DNA of 64,000 nt from assembly GCF_003583405.1 (NCBI RefSeq), contig NZ_QXEC01000005.1, forward strand, positions 1 through 64,000. The letters run 5' to 3'. Position numbers and translations under genes: made by a program. Every line of letters starts with the position of its first letter. Position 1 is the first letter of the stretch. The notes under the pieces are model-generated. The model ran no database searches, was not told the DNA's origin, and saw nothing but the letters and a program-made list of their open reading frames with translations. Shown here piece after piece: positions 45,843-55,541 of the stretch. The stretch comes from Micromonospora radicis. Its GTDB lineage: Bacteria; Actinomycetota; Actinomycetes; Mycobacteriales; Micromonosporaceae.

Positions 45843-46898
45843 CCATCCGAGTGAACCGCAGAACCGCGCTCGGCCTGGGCACCGTGGCCACGGCCGGCAC
45901 CGTGTTCGGCCCGGCCGTGCCGGCCTCCGCTGATCCCGGCCGTGCCGACCTCCGCTGATCCCGGCCGGGCCGCCAGCGATCCCGGGCCGGCCGGTGGAGG
46001 CGGTGTACGGAAACGGGTCGCCGAACGCATCGGTGCCGCGTACCGCCGGGAGCGCACCCGGGCCGGCGGCGACTGGCAGGCGTACGTCAGCCTCGCCGGC
46101 CCGGCCGGCGGTGCCCCGGCGGTCGCGGTGGCCGAGTCGCCGGACCGCCGGACCGCGGCGTACAGCGTGAACAAGATCGCCGTGGCGGTCGCGGTGCTGG
46201 ACAAGGTCGACCGGGGCCTGCTCACCCTCGACCAGCAGGTGGAGGTGAGCGCCGCGATCGTGGTGCCCGGCGGCGACGGCATCTTCAGCCTCGCCGGCGC
46301 CTACCCCAGTCAGGTCACGCTCGGCCACGTGCTGGCGAACCTGCTGACCGTCTCCGACGACACCGCCGTACGGCTGTGCGGGCTGGTCTGCCCGGCCGCC
46401 GAACTGAACCAGATCCTGCTGGCCAAGGGCTTCCCCAACACGCAGGTCCAGCCGGTGGCCGACCCGAACCGGTTCTACCTCGGCACCAGTACGCCCCGGG
46501 AGACGCACGACCTGCTCCGGGCGCTCGTCGCCGGTGCGTTGCTCAGCCCGGCCTCGACAGACCTCGTGCTGCGGCTGCTGCGCTCGCCGGTGGCGTGCAC
46601 CGACGGCATCCGGCGGGAGATGTCCTCGGCCGAGCGGTCCCGCATCGCCACCAAGGCCGGCTGGTTCGCCGACGCCCGGCACGAAGCCGGCGTGATCTTC
46701 GACACCGCGGGCGCTCCGTTGGTGACGTACGCGCTCTTCGCCGACGGCCAGCCCGGCGCCGACGACTACGGCGCCACCCATCCCGCGGTGCAGGCCCGCG
46801 CCCGCTTCGGACGTCGGATACTGGAGCTCACCGCCGCTGTCGCTGGCAGCGGCGGCACCCACCGGGTGCGGCCGTACCGTCCCAGCAACGGCGGCTGA
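45839..46898 (+). pseudogene. Secreted class A beta-lactamase-like serine hydrolase, frameshifted by a 25-bp duplication
   Basis: A TTG at 45839 (a GTG at 45851 is also possible) opens a signal peptide (VNRRTALGLGTVATAGTVFG, then PAVPASA). A 25-bp tandem duplication at 45915-45964 shifts the frame, and the upstream frame stops at 45958. Removing one copy joins the signal directly to the catalytic domain, which is intact to the stop at 46898. That domain has the nucleophile motif SVNKIAVAVAVLDK (SxxK), TVSDDTAVRLCGL (SDN-like) and IATKAGWFADARHEAG (KTG-like). Family members are beta-lactamases or related serine hydrolases. As it stands, no exported enzyme can be made. Confidence 0.85.
45915..45964 (+). 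repeat. 25-bp tandem duplication inside the signal-peptide region
   Basis: Units 45915-45939 and 45940-45964 are identical at 24 of 25 positions (G/A at the ninth). Since 25 is not a multiple of three, the second copy breaks the reading frame of the serine hydrolase. Confidence 0.95.
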
Positions 46899-46950
46899 AC
46901 CCGACGGCGAGGGCTAACGTGGACCCCGAGGCACGGGCGGAGGGGGACAC

Positions 46951-48093
46951 ATGCGGGCGCCGAAGGAGCCGACACAGTCGGGGACCGGCCCACGGGTCGG
47001 CGGATCGCTGGCGGGCCTGCTGGCGTTGGCCGGACTGGCCTGGGCGGCCCGTAACGTACCCGCCGCCCTCGGCGGCCGGCTGGCCGGCGCCCGCGCCGAA
47101 CGGGCCGCCCGGTCCCCGCAGTTCCGCGACGGTGTCTTCCACAACCGGGCCGACACCCGGACCATGGTCCCCGCGCCCGACCGCAACCTGGTCCGAGAGC
47201 TGATCTTCGGTAAGCAGCGGCGCCGGCCGACCGCGCCGGTGCCGCTGGTGCGGCCGACCGCCGGACCGGCGGTCGACCCGGCCCGCGAGCTGAACGTGGT
47301 CTGGTACGGCCACGCCTCTGCCCTGATCGAGATCGAGGGGCGGCGGGTACTGATCGACCCCGTCTGGAGCGAGCGGTGCTCACCGTCGGCGTCGGTGGGC
47401 CCGCGCCGCCTGCACGAGCCGCCGGTACGCCTCGACGAACTGCCCCGGCTCGACGCGATCCTGATCTCGCACGACCACTACGACCACCTGGACATGGCCA
47501 CCGTGCAGGAGCTGACGGCGCGGCAGAGCGCACCGTTCCTGGTGCCGCTGGGCGTCGGCGCCCACCTCGACCGGTGGGGGGTGCCCGCCGACCGGATCGT
47601 CGAACTGGACTGGGGGCAGACCCACCGGGTGGCCGACCTGGAGATCACCTGCACCGCGGCGCAACACTTCTCCGGGCGCGGGCTGCGTCGCAACGGCACG
47701 CTCTGGAGTTCCTGGGTGGTGGCCGGCCGGCAGCGCCGGGTCTACTACACGGGGGACTCCGGCTACTTCGCCGGGTACGCCGAGATCGGCGCCGAGCACG
47801 GTCCGTTCGACGTGACGCTGGTGCAGATCGGCGCGTACGACCGGGCCTGGCCGAGCATCCACATGTTCCCCGAGGAGGCGGTCTCCGCCCACCTGGATCT
47901 GCGCGGCGGGCTGTTCATCCCGGTGCACTGGGCGACGTTCAACCTAGCGGTGCACGACTGGTCCGAGCCGGTGGACCGGCTCTGGGCCGAGGCGAAGGCG
48001 CGCGACGTCCGGCTGGCGGTGCCGCGTCCGGGCGAGCGGGTGGTGGTCGACGACCCGCCACCGGTCGACGGCTGGTGGCAGTCCGTCGCCTGA
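46951..48093 (+). CDS. MBL-fold metallo-hydrolase, NAPE-PLD/UlaG-like
   Basis: This 380-residue metallo-beta-lactamase-fold enzyme has VVWYGHASALIEIEGRRVLIDPVW, the metal motif ILISHDHYDHLDMATV (HxHxDH), TAAQHFSGRGLRRNGTLWSSWVV (metal His), YYTGDSGYFAGY (bridging Asp) and LFIPVHWATFNLAVHDW (last His). This set is typical of bacterial N-acyl-phosphatidylethanolamine phospholipase D-like proteins; the substrate is not proven. The N-terminus has a short hydrophobic region (GGSLAGLLALAGLAWAA) that may anchor it to the membrane. GGAGG lies before the ATG, and a TAACGT box at about 46914 could be its -10. Confidence 0.88.
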   Translation: MRAPKEPTQSGTGPRVGGSLAGLLALAGLAWAARNVPAALGGRLAGARAERAARSPQFRDGVFHNRADTRTMVPAPDRNLVRELIFGKQRRRPTAPVPLVRPTAGPAVDPARELNVVWYGHASALIEIEGRRVLIDPVWSERCSPSASVGPRRLHEPPVRLDELPRLDAILISHDHYDHLDMATVQELTARQSAPFLVPLGVGAHLDRWGVPADRIVELDWGQTHRVADLEITCTAAQHFSGRGLRRNGTLWSSWVVAGRQRRVYYTGDSGYFAGYAEIGAEHGPFDVTLVQIGAYDRAWPSIHMFPEEAVSAHLDLRGGLFIPVHWATFNLAVHDWSEPVDRLWAEAKARDVRLAVPRPGERVVVDDPPPVDGWWQSVA

Positions 48094-48148
48094 GACTCAC
48101 CGAACGACGGTCGGCCACCCTACGCGCACAGCCGACTACGCTGAGCGG

Positions 48149-48799
48149 GTGACGACAAGTGTCGACCTCGTCGTCGTCGGTTGCGGCGGCCACGGTAGGG
48201 AGATCGCCCAGGTGGCGGCGGCGATCAACGAGGCCGCCGGCCGGCAGGTGTGGCGGCTGGTGGGTTTCGTCGACGACGCCCCCTCGGACCGCAACCGCAA
48301 GCGGGCCGAGCTGGCCGGTGCGCCGTACCTCGGCACGCTGGCCACGCTCGGGCAGCTGCCCCCACAGACCCACGTCACGCTGGGCCTCGGCGACCCGCGG
48401 GTACGCCGCGCCGTGGCCGGTCGGATCGACGTACTCGGCCTGCCCGTGGCCAGCCTGGTGCATCCGGACGCCACCGTCGGCACCGACCTCGTGTCGGCCG
48501 AGGGGCTGGTGGTGTTCGCCGGTGCCCGGATCACCACCAACGTCACCGCCGGGCGGTATCTGCACGTCAACCAGAACGCCACCCTCGCCCACGATTGTGC
48601 GGTCGGCGACCACGTCTCGCTGCACCCGCTCGCCGCCGTTTCCGGCGAGTGTCACCTCGGCACCGCCGCGTTGATCGGCGCGGGCGCCGTGGTGCTGCCC
48701 GGGTTGCGGGTCGGCGCGGGGGCGACGGTCGGCGCCGGTGCGTGCGTCGTGCGGGACGTGCCGCCGGAGAGCGTGGTCAAGGGCGTGCCGGCACGCTGA
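48149..48799 (+). CDS. NeuD/PglD-type sugar O- or N-acyltransferase
   Basis: This 216-residue enzyme has an N-terminal Rossmann-like sugar-nucleotide domain (VDLVVVGCGGHGREIAQVAAAI) and a C-terminal left-handed beta-helix of hexapeptide repeats from about 115 (VVFAGARITTNVTAGRYLHVN, IGAGAVVLPGLRVGAGATVGAGACVVRDV). The catalytic His is probably in NATLAHDCAVGDHV. Members acetylate sialic acid or UDP-4-amino sugars. It stands apart from the polysaccharide cluster at 53.4 kb, but the aminotransferase there could supply its substrate. A TACGCT box (48137-48142) six bases before the GTG suggests a leaderless message. Confidence 0.85.
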   Translation: MTTSVDLVVVGCGGHGREIAQVAAAINEAAGRQVWRLVGFVDDAPSDRNRKRAELAGAPYLGTLATLGQLPPQTHVTLGLGDPRVRRAVAGRIDVLGLPVASLVHPDATVGTDLVSAEGLVVFAGARITTNVTAGRYLHVNQNATLAHDCAVGDHVSLHPLAAVSGECHLGTAALIGAGAVVLPGLRVGAGATVGAGACVVRDVPPESVVKGVPAR

Positions 48800-48809
48800 G
48801 CCCGACCTC

Positions 48810-50321
48810 TCACAGCACGAAGGCGTCGGTCCACAGGGCGCCGGAGCGGCCGGAGAGCGCGTCCAGCATCGCGACGGCCTGCCCGTCGGTCAACTGGGCA
48901 ACGAAGTCGACGATGGCCCGGCCGCGGGCCTTGCCGACCCGGTCCGGGGTACGCGGGTGCAGCTCCGCCTCGGCCAACTCCACCAGGTCGTGCAGGCGCC
49001 GGGGCAGCCGGGACTCCTCCTCCGGGTCGAGCAGCCACTCCAGCAGCGCCTCCACCAGGGTGCCGAGCAGGCGGGCCTGGCCCCGCTGGTGCAGCGCCAG
49101 GTCGGGGCGGGCGAGCACGAACCGGTGGTGGACGAACTTCAGCACCTGCACCTCGTGCCACTGCGCCGGGGCCAGCAGCACGTGGCCGGAGCGCATCGTC
49201 GGCTGCTCGACCACGGTGATCGCGTCGACGAACCGGGTGGTCCAGCGGGCGGAGAAGCGGGCCACGTACTGCTCCGCCTCGATCGAGCCGTCGAACGGCA
49301 CGGCGAGCAGCCCGTCGACGAGTTCCTCCCGGACGTGCTCGACGGCGGCGGCGAACGCCTCGTCGTCGGCTATCCAGCCGTCCTTGCGGTGCAGTTGCCG
49401 GCGCAGTCGCTCGATCGACGCGCCGGGGCGGCGGGCCGAGGTGATCAACGCCGCGTCGGTGATGGCCCGCAGGTGGCCGCCCTCGCGCTGCCAGGCCATC
49501 AGCTCGGCGGCCACCGCGCCCTGCTGGAGCACCCCGACCCGATAGAAGTCCTCCACGTCGTGGATGGCGTACGCGATGTCGTCGGCGGTGTCCATCACAG
49601 ACGCCTCTACGGTCTGCTGCCAGTCGGCGATCCGGCCGACGAACGGGGCCCGGGCCTGCCGCAGGTCGTCCAGCTCGGTGCGGTACGCCCCGAACTTCGC
49701 CGAACCGCTGTCCGGATCGTCGGGCGGCGGGGCGGCCCCCCGCGGCGGCGGGTCCAGCAGGCGCGGGTGCGGGTCGGGATGGTCGAGCCGGGTCCACGGG
49801 TACTTCAGCATCGCCGCCCGGACCGCGGCGGTCAGGTCCAGCCCGGTGGTGGCCGCGCCACGGATCTCGGTCGAGGTGACGATCCGGTACGACTGGGCGT
49901 TGCCCTCGAAGCCGTCGGTGAGGCCGAGGCGGTGCCGGGCGAGCCGGTCCAGCACCCGCTCCCCCAGGTGTCCGAAGGGCGGGTGGCCGAGGTCGTGGGC
50001 GAGCGCGGCGGCCTCCACCACGTCCGGGTCGCAGCCGCCCAGCTTCTCCACCAGGTCGCGTTGCCACCCGTCGACGGTGAGGCGTTCGGCGATCGCCCGG
50101 GCCACCTGGGCGACCTTGAGGCTGTGGGTGAGCCGGTTGTGCACCAGCAGCCCGGATCCGCCCGGGCTGACCACCTGGGTGACGCCGCCGAGCCGGGTGA
50201 AGAACGGCGAGCCGACGATGCGGTCCCGGTCGGCCCGGAACGGGCTGGTCGCGAGGTCGCCGAGGGCCCGTGCGCTGCCGCCGAAGAGGCGCCGCGCCCG
50301 GGGCTCCACAGGTGGTTCCAT
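48810..50321 (-). CDS. dgt: Deoxyguanosinetriphosphate triphosphohydrolase-like protein
   Basis: This 503-residue HD-domain enzyme hydrolyses dNTPs to the nucleoside and triphosphate. The metal site is spread over RLTHSLKVAQVARAIAERL (His), AALAHDLGHPPFGHLGERVLDRL (His-Asp) and DTADDIAYAIHDVEDFY (Asp). The N-terminus shows SPFRADRDRIVGSPFFTRLGGVTQVV. I chose the ATG at 50321 because a TACCGT box (50334-50329) lies seven bases upstream, while a GTG at 50330 overlaps that box. It is divergent from tex and converges with the NeuD-like gene, 10 bases away. Confidence 0.92.
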   Translation of the reverse strand: MEPPVEPRARRLFGGSARALGDLATSPFRADRDRIVGSPFFTRLGGVTQVVSPGGSGLLVHNRLTHSLKVAQVARAIAERLTVDGWQRDLVEKLGGCDPDVVEAAALAHDLGHPPFGHLGERVLDRLARHRLGLTDGFEGNAQSYRIVTSTEIRGAATTGLDLTAAVRAAMLKYPWTRLDHPDPHPRLLDPPPRGAAPPPDDPDSGSAKFGAYRTELDDLRQARAPFVGRIADWQQTVEASVMDTADDIAYAIHDVEDFYRVGVLQQGAVAAELMAWQREGGHLRAITDAALITSARRPGASIERLRRQLHRKDGWIADDEAFAAAVEHVREELVDGLLAVPFDGSIEAEQYVARFSARWTTRFVDAITVVEQPTMRSGHVLLAPAQWHEVQVLKFVHHRFVLARPDLALHQRGQARLLGTLVEALLEWLLDPEEESRLPRRLHDLVELAEAELHPRTPDRVGKARGRAIVDFVAQLTDGQAVAMLDALSGRSGALWTDAFVL

Positions 50322-50383
50322 GATCGCCACGGTAGCCCGGCAGAATGCACCACGGAACCCACACCCGAAGGCGGAGCGACATC

Positions 50384-52777
50384 GTGACCCTCTCTGTTCA
50401 TCAGCGCATCGCCGAGGAACTCGGCGTCGCCGAGCGCCAGGTACGCGCGGCCGTGGAGCTGCTCGACGGCGGTGCGACGGTGCCCTTCATCGCGCGGTAC
50501 CGCAAGGAGGCCACCGGGCTGCTCGACGACACCCAGCTGCGTACGCTCGAGGAGCGGCTGCGCTACCTGCGCGAGTTGGACGAGCGGCGCGCGGCGGTGC
50601 TGGAGTCGATCCGCACCCAGGGCAAGCTCGACGAGGCCCTCGAAGCGCAGATCATGGCGGCCGACTCGAAGTCCCGCCTGGAGGACATCTACCTGCCGTA
50701 CAAGCCGAAGCGGCGCACCCGGGCGCAGATCGCCCGCGAGGCCGGGCTGGAGCCCCTCGCGGACACGCTGCTCGGCGACCCGTCGCGGGACCCGCGGGAG
50801 ACCGCCGCCGGCTTCGTCGACGCCGACAGGGGGGTGGCCGACGCGGCTGCCGCGCTGGACGGTGCCCGGGCCATCCTGATCGAGCGGTTCGCCGAGGACG
50901 CCGACCTGATCGGCACCCTGCGCGAGCAGATGTGGTCGCGGGGCCGGCTGGTGGCGAAGGTACGCGAGGGCCAGGAGAGCGCCGGGGCCAAGTTCGCCGA
51001 CTACTTCGACTTCGCCGAGCCGTACCCGAAGCTGCCCTCGCACCGGATCCTGGCGATGTTCCGGGGCGAGAAGGAGGGTGTGCTCGACCTGACCATGGCG
51101 CCCGAGGCGGACGACGCCGCCGACGCGGCCGGCACCGGCCCGACCCGGTACGAGGCGGCGATCGCCGGCCGGTTCGCGGTGAGCGACCAGGGCCGGCCGG
51201 CCGACCGGTGGCTGGCCGACACGGTGCGCTGGGCGTGGCGGACCCGCATCCTCATCCACCTCGGGGCCGACCTGCGGATGCGGCTGTGGCAGGCGGCCGA
51301 GGAGGAGGCCGTCCGGGTCTTCGCCACCAACCTGCGTGACCTGTTGCTGGCGGCGCCGGCCGGGGCGCGGGCGACGATGGGGCTGGACCCGGGCCTGCGG
51401 ACCGGCGTGAAGGTCGCCGTGGTGGACGCCACCGGCAAGGTGGTCGCCACCGACACCATCTACCCGCACGAGCCACGCCGGCAGTGGGACGCCTCGATCG
51501 AGACCCTGGCCCGGCTCGCTGCGGCGCACCAGGTCGAGCTGGTGGCGATCGGCAACGGTACGGCCAGCCGGGAGACCGACAAACTGGCCGGTGACCTGAT
51601 CAAGCGGTTCCCGCAGCTCGGGCTGACCAAGATCGTGGTCTCCGAGGCGGGTGCGTCGGTCTACTCCGCCTCCGCGTACGCGGCGCAGGAGCTGCCCGGG
51701 CTGGACGTGTCGCTGCGCGGTGCGGTCTCGATCGCCCGGCGGTTGCAGGATCCCCTCGCCGAACTGGTCAAGATCGATCCGCGTTCCATCGGGGTCGGGC
51801 AGTACCAGCACGACCTGTCCGAGGTGAAGCTCTCCCGCTCGTTGGACGCGGTCGTCGAGGACTGCGTCAACGCCGTCGGGGTGGACGTCAACACCGCGTC
51901 GGCTCCCCTGCTGACCCGGGTCTCGGGCATCGGCGCCGGGCTGGCGGAGAACATCGTGCTGCACCGGGACGCCAACGGGCCGTTCCGCACCCGGGCCGAG
52001 CTGAAGAAGGTGGCCCGGCTGGGGCCGAAGGCGTTCGAGCAGTGCGCCGGCTTCCTGCGCATCCCCGGCGGCGCCGACCCGCTGGACTCCTCCAGCGTGC
52101 ACCCGGAGGCGTACCCGGTGGTCCGGCGGATCCTCGCCTCGACCGGTCAGGACCTGCGGTCGGTCATCGGCCGCAGCGCCATCCTGCGAGGGCTGCGGGC
52201 CACCGACTTCGTCGACGACACGTTCGGCCTGCCCACCGTCACCGACATCCTCGCCGAGTTGGAGAAGCCGGGCCGCGACCCGCGACCGGAGTTCAAGACG
52301 GCCACCTTCGTCGAGGGCGTCGAGAAGATCGGCGACCTGACCCCGGGCATGGTCCTGGAGGGGGTGGTCACCAACGTGGCCGCCTTCGGTGCCTTCGTCG
52401 ACGTCGGGGTGCACCAGGACGGCCTGGTGCACGTGTCGGCGATGTCCCGCAACTTCGTCAAGGACCCCCGCGAGGTGGTCAAGTCCGGCGACGTGGTCAA
52501 GGTCAAGGTGCTGGAGGTCGACGTACCCCGCAAGCGCATCTCGCTGACCCTGCGGCTCGACGACGACCTCCCGACCGGCGACGGCGCCCGCCGGGAGCGC
52601 GGTGGACAGGGTGGCGCAGCACGCGGTGGTCAGGGTGGGTCGCGCGGCGGCCAGGGCGCGTCCCGTGCCGACCGCGGCTCCCGGGGCGGTCCGCAGCAGC
52701 GGCAGGGGCGCGGTGGTACGCCGCCGCCGGCCAACGACGCGATGGCGGAGGCGCTGCGCCGCGCCGGTCTGGCCTGA
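50384..52777 (+). CDS. tex: Tex-family RNA-binding transcription accessory protein
   Basis: This 797-residue protein has all Tex parts: the N-terminal helical region ([34 protein letters not shown]), the YqgF-like domain ([22 protein letters not shown]), helix-hairpin-helix motifs ([22 protein letters not shown]), and an S1 RNA-binding domain ([32 protein letters not shown]). The C-terminal 55 residues are a Gly/Arg/Gln-rich RGG-like tail (RGGQGG and RGSRGG repeats) that could bind RNA. Tex proteins act in transcription and RNA quality control. The start is GTG with GGAG upstream. Confidence 0.95.
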   Translation: MTLSVHQRIAEELGVAERQVRAAVELLDGGATVPFIARYRKEATGLLDDTQLRTLEERLRYLRELDERRAAVLESIRTQGKLDEALEAQIMAADSKSRLEDIYLPYKPKRRTRAQIAREAGLEPLADTLLGDPSRDPRETAAGFVDADRGVADAAAALDGARAILIERFAEDADLIGTLREQMWSRGRLVAKVREGQESAGAKFADYFDFAEPYPKLPSHRILAMFRGEKEGVLDLTMAPEADDAADAAGTGPTRYEAAIAGRFAVSDQGRPADRWLADTVRWAWRTRILIHLGADLRMRLWQAAEEEAVRVFATNLRDLLLAAPAGARATMGLDPGLRTGVKVAVVDATGKVVATDTIYPHEPRRQWDASIETLARLAAAHQVELVAIGNGTASRETDKLAGDLIKRFPQLGLTKIVVSEAGASVYSASAYAAQELPGLDVSLRGAVSIARRLQDPLAELVKIDPRSIGVGQYQHDLSEVKLSRSLDAVVEDCVNAVGVDVNTASAPLLTRVSGIGAGLAENIVLHRDANGPFRTRAELKKVARLGPKAFEQCAGFLRIPGGADPLDSSSVHPEAYPVVRRILASTGQDLRSVIGRSAILRGLRATDFVDDTFGLPTVTDILAELEKPGRDPRPEFKTATFVEGVEKIGDLTPGMVLEGVVTNVAAFGAFVDVGVHQDGLVHVSAMSRNFVKDPREVVKSGDVVKVKVLEVDVPRKRISLTLRLDDDLPTGDGARRERGGQGGAARGGQGGSRGGQGASRADRGSRGGPQQRQGRGGTPPPANDAMAEALRRAGLA

Positions 52778-52783
52778 GTCGAC

Positions 52784-52829
52784 GCCGCCGAGCCGGGGCC
52801 CGCGTCCGACGCGGCGCCCGCTCGGCGGC
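52784..52829 (+). terminator. Hairpin after tex
   Basis: GCCGCCGAGC (52784-52793) and GCTCGGCGGC (52820-52829) are perfect 10-base arms; the loop contains a smaller GCGTC/GACGC hairpin. Confidence 0.5.
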
Positions 52830-52853
52830 CGGTGACGGCGTACCGTGGCCGGC

Positions 52854-53285
52854 GTGACGGATGACGGGCCGCAGTGGCAGGAGCGGCAACGACGAGCGGT
52901 CCAGGCGCACGCGGCGGCCGACGCGCGGCAGCGGGCGGCGGAGCAGGCCGAGGCCGCCGGGTTGGTGGCCCGGTTCGCCGCCGAGGCGAACCGCCGGGGC
53001 CTGCGTACCACCGCCCTGGCCGTCCGCTCCTACGACGGTCGTTCCCGCTACCGCACCCGGCTGACCGGCTGGTACGTGGACCGGGCCCACAGCCGGGCGG
53101 TCGACCCGGCGGGACGCTTCTACCTGTTGACCGTGCCGGCCAGCCTGCGGGCACGGCTGTTCGGCGCCGACCCGCGGCCGGCCCCGGCGCCGCTGGTCGT
53201 CGGGCGGGGCGGCCGCGACGGTGAGTCGATCCCCCTGCGCGACCTGCTCGACCGGCGTCTCGACGCCGGTGACGACTGGGGCTGA
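52854..53285 (+). CDS. Hypothetical protein, 143 aa
   Basis: The GTG at 52854 lies seven bases after a TACCGT box (52841-52846), so a leaderless message is likely; a GTG at 52845 overlaps that box and is rejected. The N-terminal third is a charged Ala/Gln/Arg helix (QERQRRAVQAHAAADARQRAAEQAEAAG) with coiled-coil character. The rest is an alpha/beta region with RSYDGRSRYRTRLTGWYVDR and RFYLLTVPASLRARLFG. No signal or membrane helix is seen and I do not recognise the family. It ends 142 bases before the polysaccharide cluster. Confidence 0.65.
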   Translation: MTDDGPQWQERQRRAVQAHAAADARQRAAEQAEAAGLVARFAAEANRRGLRTTALAVRSYDGRSRYRTRLTGWYVDRAHSRAVDPAGRFYLLTVPASLRARLFGADPRPAPAPLVVGRGGRDGESIPLRDLLDRRLDAGDDWG

Positions 53286-53427
53286 CCGTCGGACATCCGG
53301 CGGAAAACGGAAACGTGAAACGCGAACGGAAATCTTGGTTGCATTCAGGCAACACCGGCAACCCGCTGCCTCGTTGTCCCTCCCGAAGACGGACAGGGTC
53401 GACACCCGGCGACGACGGGGGCTGCGC
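53286..53427. other. Regulatory-looking spacer before the polysaccharide cluster
   Basis: An A-rich patch at about 53301-53335 contains repeated CGGAAA/CGAACGGAAA words, followed by GGTTGC (53338-53343) and an inverted GCAACC further on. The AT content is much above the surroundings. It probably holds the promoter of the cluster, but no boxes are assigned. Confidence 0.4.
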
Positions 53428-54606
53428 ATGGCGGTACGTGAACGGGAGAACGCGAGCCGAGGGTCGGTGGAGCAGATCGCGGAGCGGATCCTGCTCTCGC
53501 CACCAGACGTCGGGCCACTGGAAGAGTCATACCTGATCAGCGCGCTGCGTTCCGGGTGGGTCGCGCCGGTCGGCCCGGAGGTCGACGCGTTCGAGCGGGA
53601 GATCGCCGCGCGGACCGGGCGGTCCCACGCCGTGGCGCTCTCCTCCGGCACCGCCGGCCTGCACCTGGCTCTGCTCGCGCTCGGTACGCGCCCCGGTGAC
53701 GTGGTCGTCGTACCCACGCTCACGTTCGTCGCCACCGCCAACGCCGTCGTCTACACCGGCGCCGAGCCGATCTTCGTGGACTGCCAGCCGGAGACCGGCA
53801 ACCTCGATCCGGACCTGCTCGAACGGACGCTGGACGAGTTGCGGCGCGCCGGCCGCCGGGTGGCGGCGGTGCTGCCGGTCGACATGTTCGGCCAGTGCGC
53901 CGAGTACGACCGCATCCTGCCGATCTGCGCGGCGGCCGGGGTACCCGTCGTGGAGGACGCGGCGGAGGCGCTGGGCGCGGTGCGCGGCACCGCTCCGGCC
54001 GGCTCCTTCGGCCATGCGGCGGTACTGTCGTTCAACGGAAACAAGATCATCACCACCTCCGGCGGCGGCATGCTCGTCTCCGACGACGTCGAGTTGGTCG
54101 ACCGCTGCCGGTATCTGTCCACGCAGGCCCGCCAGCCGGTACCGCACTACGAGCACACCGACACCGGCTACAACTACCGGCTGAGCAACCTGCTGGCCGC
54201 CCTCGGCCGGGCCCAGCTACGTCGGCTCGACGGCATGCTGACCCGCCGACGGTCCCACCGTGAGCGCTACGCCAAGCTCTTCGCCGCCGTGCCGGGCGTC
54301 CGGCTGCTCGGCGACGGCGACACCGGCGCCAACTGCTGGTTGACCAGCATCGTCGTGGACCCCGCGCGGGCCGGTTGGCGCGCCGCCGACCTTGCCGCGC
54401 GGCTGAACTCGCTCGGCATCGAGACCCGGCCGATCTGGAAACCGATGCACCTGCAACCGGTCTTCGCCGGTGCGCACAGCGTGCTCTCCGGCGCCGCCGA
54501 GCAGCTCTTCGTCGACGGCCTCACCCTGCCCAGCGGCTCCGCGATGACCGACCGGCAGGCCGATCGGGTGGCGGCGGCCATCGGTCACTTCCTGGCCGAG
54601 CAGTGA
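53428..54606 (+). CDS. DegT/DnrJ/EryC1-type sugar aminotransferase
   Basis: This 392-residue PLP enzyme transaminates a keto-sugar nucleotide. It contains SALRSGWVAPVGPEVDAFE, HAVALSSGTAGLHLALLALG, VVPTLTFVATANAVVYTGAEP, VLPVDMFGQCAEYD, VVEDAAEALGAV and the PLP-lysine motif SFNGNKIITTSGGGMLV, and ends with LPSGSAMTDRQAD. It is close to the PglE/EpsN type that makes UDP-4-amino-4,6-dideoxy sugars. The matching 4,6-dehydratase is not in the window. ATG 53428 starts the most complete conserved product. It is the first gene of the polysaccharide cluster. Confidence 0.9.
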   Translation: MAVRERENASRGSVEQIAERILLSPPDVGPLEESYLISALRSGWVAPVGPEVDAFEREIAARTGRSHAVALSSGTAGLHLALLALGTRPGDVVVVPTLTFVATANAVVYTGAEPIFVDCQPETGNLDPDLLERTLDELRRAGRRVAAVLPVDMFGQCAEYDRILPICAAAGVPVVEDAAEALGAVRGTAPAGSFGHAAVLSFNGNKIITTSGGGMLVSDDVELVDRCRYLSTQARQPVPHYEHTDTGYNYRLSNLLAALGRAQLRRLDGMLTRRRSHRERYAKLFAAVPGVRLLGDGDTGANCWLTSIVVDPARAGWRAADLAARLNSLGIETRPIWKPMHLQPVFAGAHSVLSGAAEQLFVDGLTLPSGSAMTDRQADRVAAAIGHFLAEQ

Positions 54607-54847
54607 GCGGCCCGCCGGGCGGCGAGTCCCAAACGGGTTGATCCACGCCGGCCGCCCGTCGCCTCGACGGGTATCCCGGCGGCGACGAATCGGCAACGAA
54701 AGGAATTCACGAATCTCCTGCCGATCCGCCGAACGGAAAAGACTAAACCGTTTCAGGAATTGCCGCTAACGCGAAACAAGCCACGAACGAAGCGGCCGGC
54801 TGATAAGAATTCTGATGACCGCAATGAACGGACGCCGAGGCGGAGCC
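54607..54847. other. AT-rich spacer between aminotransferase and sugar transferase
   Basis: No gene is seen in these 241 bases. The region 54690-54810 is clearly AT-richer than the cluster genes (for example GGAAAAGACTAAACCG) and may contain a separate promoter for the following genes. There are no convincing paired promoter boxes or stem-loops. Confidence 0.4.
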
Positions 54848-55483
54848 ATGTCAAAAAACGTGCAACTTCGAGTGAAGCGAACGTTGGACGTCGTGATCTC
54901 GCTATTGCTCCTGATACTCACCGTGCCTGTCGTGGCGATCGCGGCACTGCTGGTAAGAATCCAACTCGGTGCGCCGGTCTTCTTCGTCCAGGAGCGCAGT
55001 GGTCGCTGGCAGCGCCCATTCCGCATCCTGAAACTGCGCACCATGACCGACGAGCGCGACCACGACGGCAATCTGCTGCCCGACGGTATTCGCTGCCGCG
55101 GTGTCGGCCGGGTACTGCGCAAGCTGAGCATCGACGAACTACCCCAACTGGTGAACGTCATCCGGGGGGATCTCAGCCTGGTCGGCCCCCGACCCCTGCT
55201 ACGGCGCTACGACCCCTGGTACACCGAGCGCGAGCGGCGCCGCTTCGACATCCGGCCGGGTATCACCGGACTGGCCCAGATCAACGGCCGCAACCTCACC
55301 CCCTGGGACGAACGCCTGGCCCTCGACGCGCGGTACGTCGAGGAGTGGAGCCTCTGGCTGGACGTACGCATCCTCGCCGCAACCGTGGGCAAGGTCTGCC
55401 GGGCCAGCGGTGTGGTGCTCGACTCCAGCGCCGAGCTGCTCGACCTCGACAAGGAACGGCAGCTGGCGTGGACCTCGTCCTGA
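54848..55483 (+). CDS. Initiating sugar-phosphate transferase, PglC/EpsL type
   Basis: This 211-residue polyprenyl-phosphate sugar-1-phosphate transferase loads the first sugar on the lipid carrier. It has the N-terminal membrane hairpin (VVISLLLLILTVPVVAIAALLV), then VFFVQERSGRWQRPFRILKLRTM, LRKLSIDELPQLVNVIRGDLSLVGPRPLL (the Asp-Glu catalytic pair is in SIDELPQ) and RPGITGLAQINGRN. The short, domain-minimal form fits PglC-like enzymes. ATG 54848 has GAGG seven bases upstream; an ATG at 54815 would add 11 residues. The flippase gene follows 58 bases later. Confidence 0.9.
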   Translation: MSKNVQLRVKRTLDVVISLLLLILTVPVVAIAALLVRIQLGAPVFFVQERSGRWQRPFRILKLRTMTDERDHDGNLLPDGIRCRGVGRVLRKLSIDELPQLVNVIRGDLSLVGPRPLLRRYDPWYTERERRRFDIRPGITGLAQINGRNLTPWDERLALDARYVEEWSLWLDVRILAATVGKVCRASGVVLDSSAELLDLDKERQLAWTSS

Positions 55484-55541
55484 CCGACCCGCCACCGGTC
55501 GGGCCCGCGGCGGCGCGTCGCACCACGCTGGAATCGACCTG

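Noticed and set aside
45900..46000. Programmed frameshift in the serine hydrolase
   Set aside because: No slippery heptamer or downstream structure is evident, and the break is fully explained by the 25-bp duplication.
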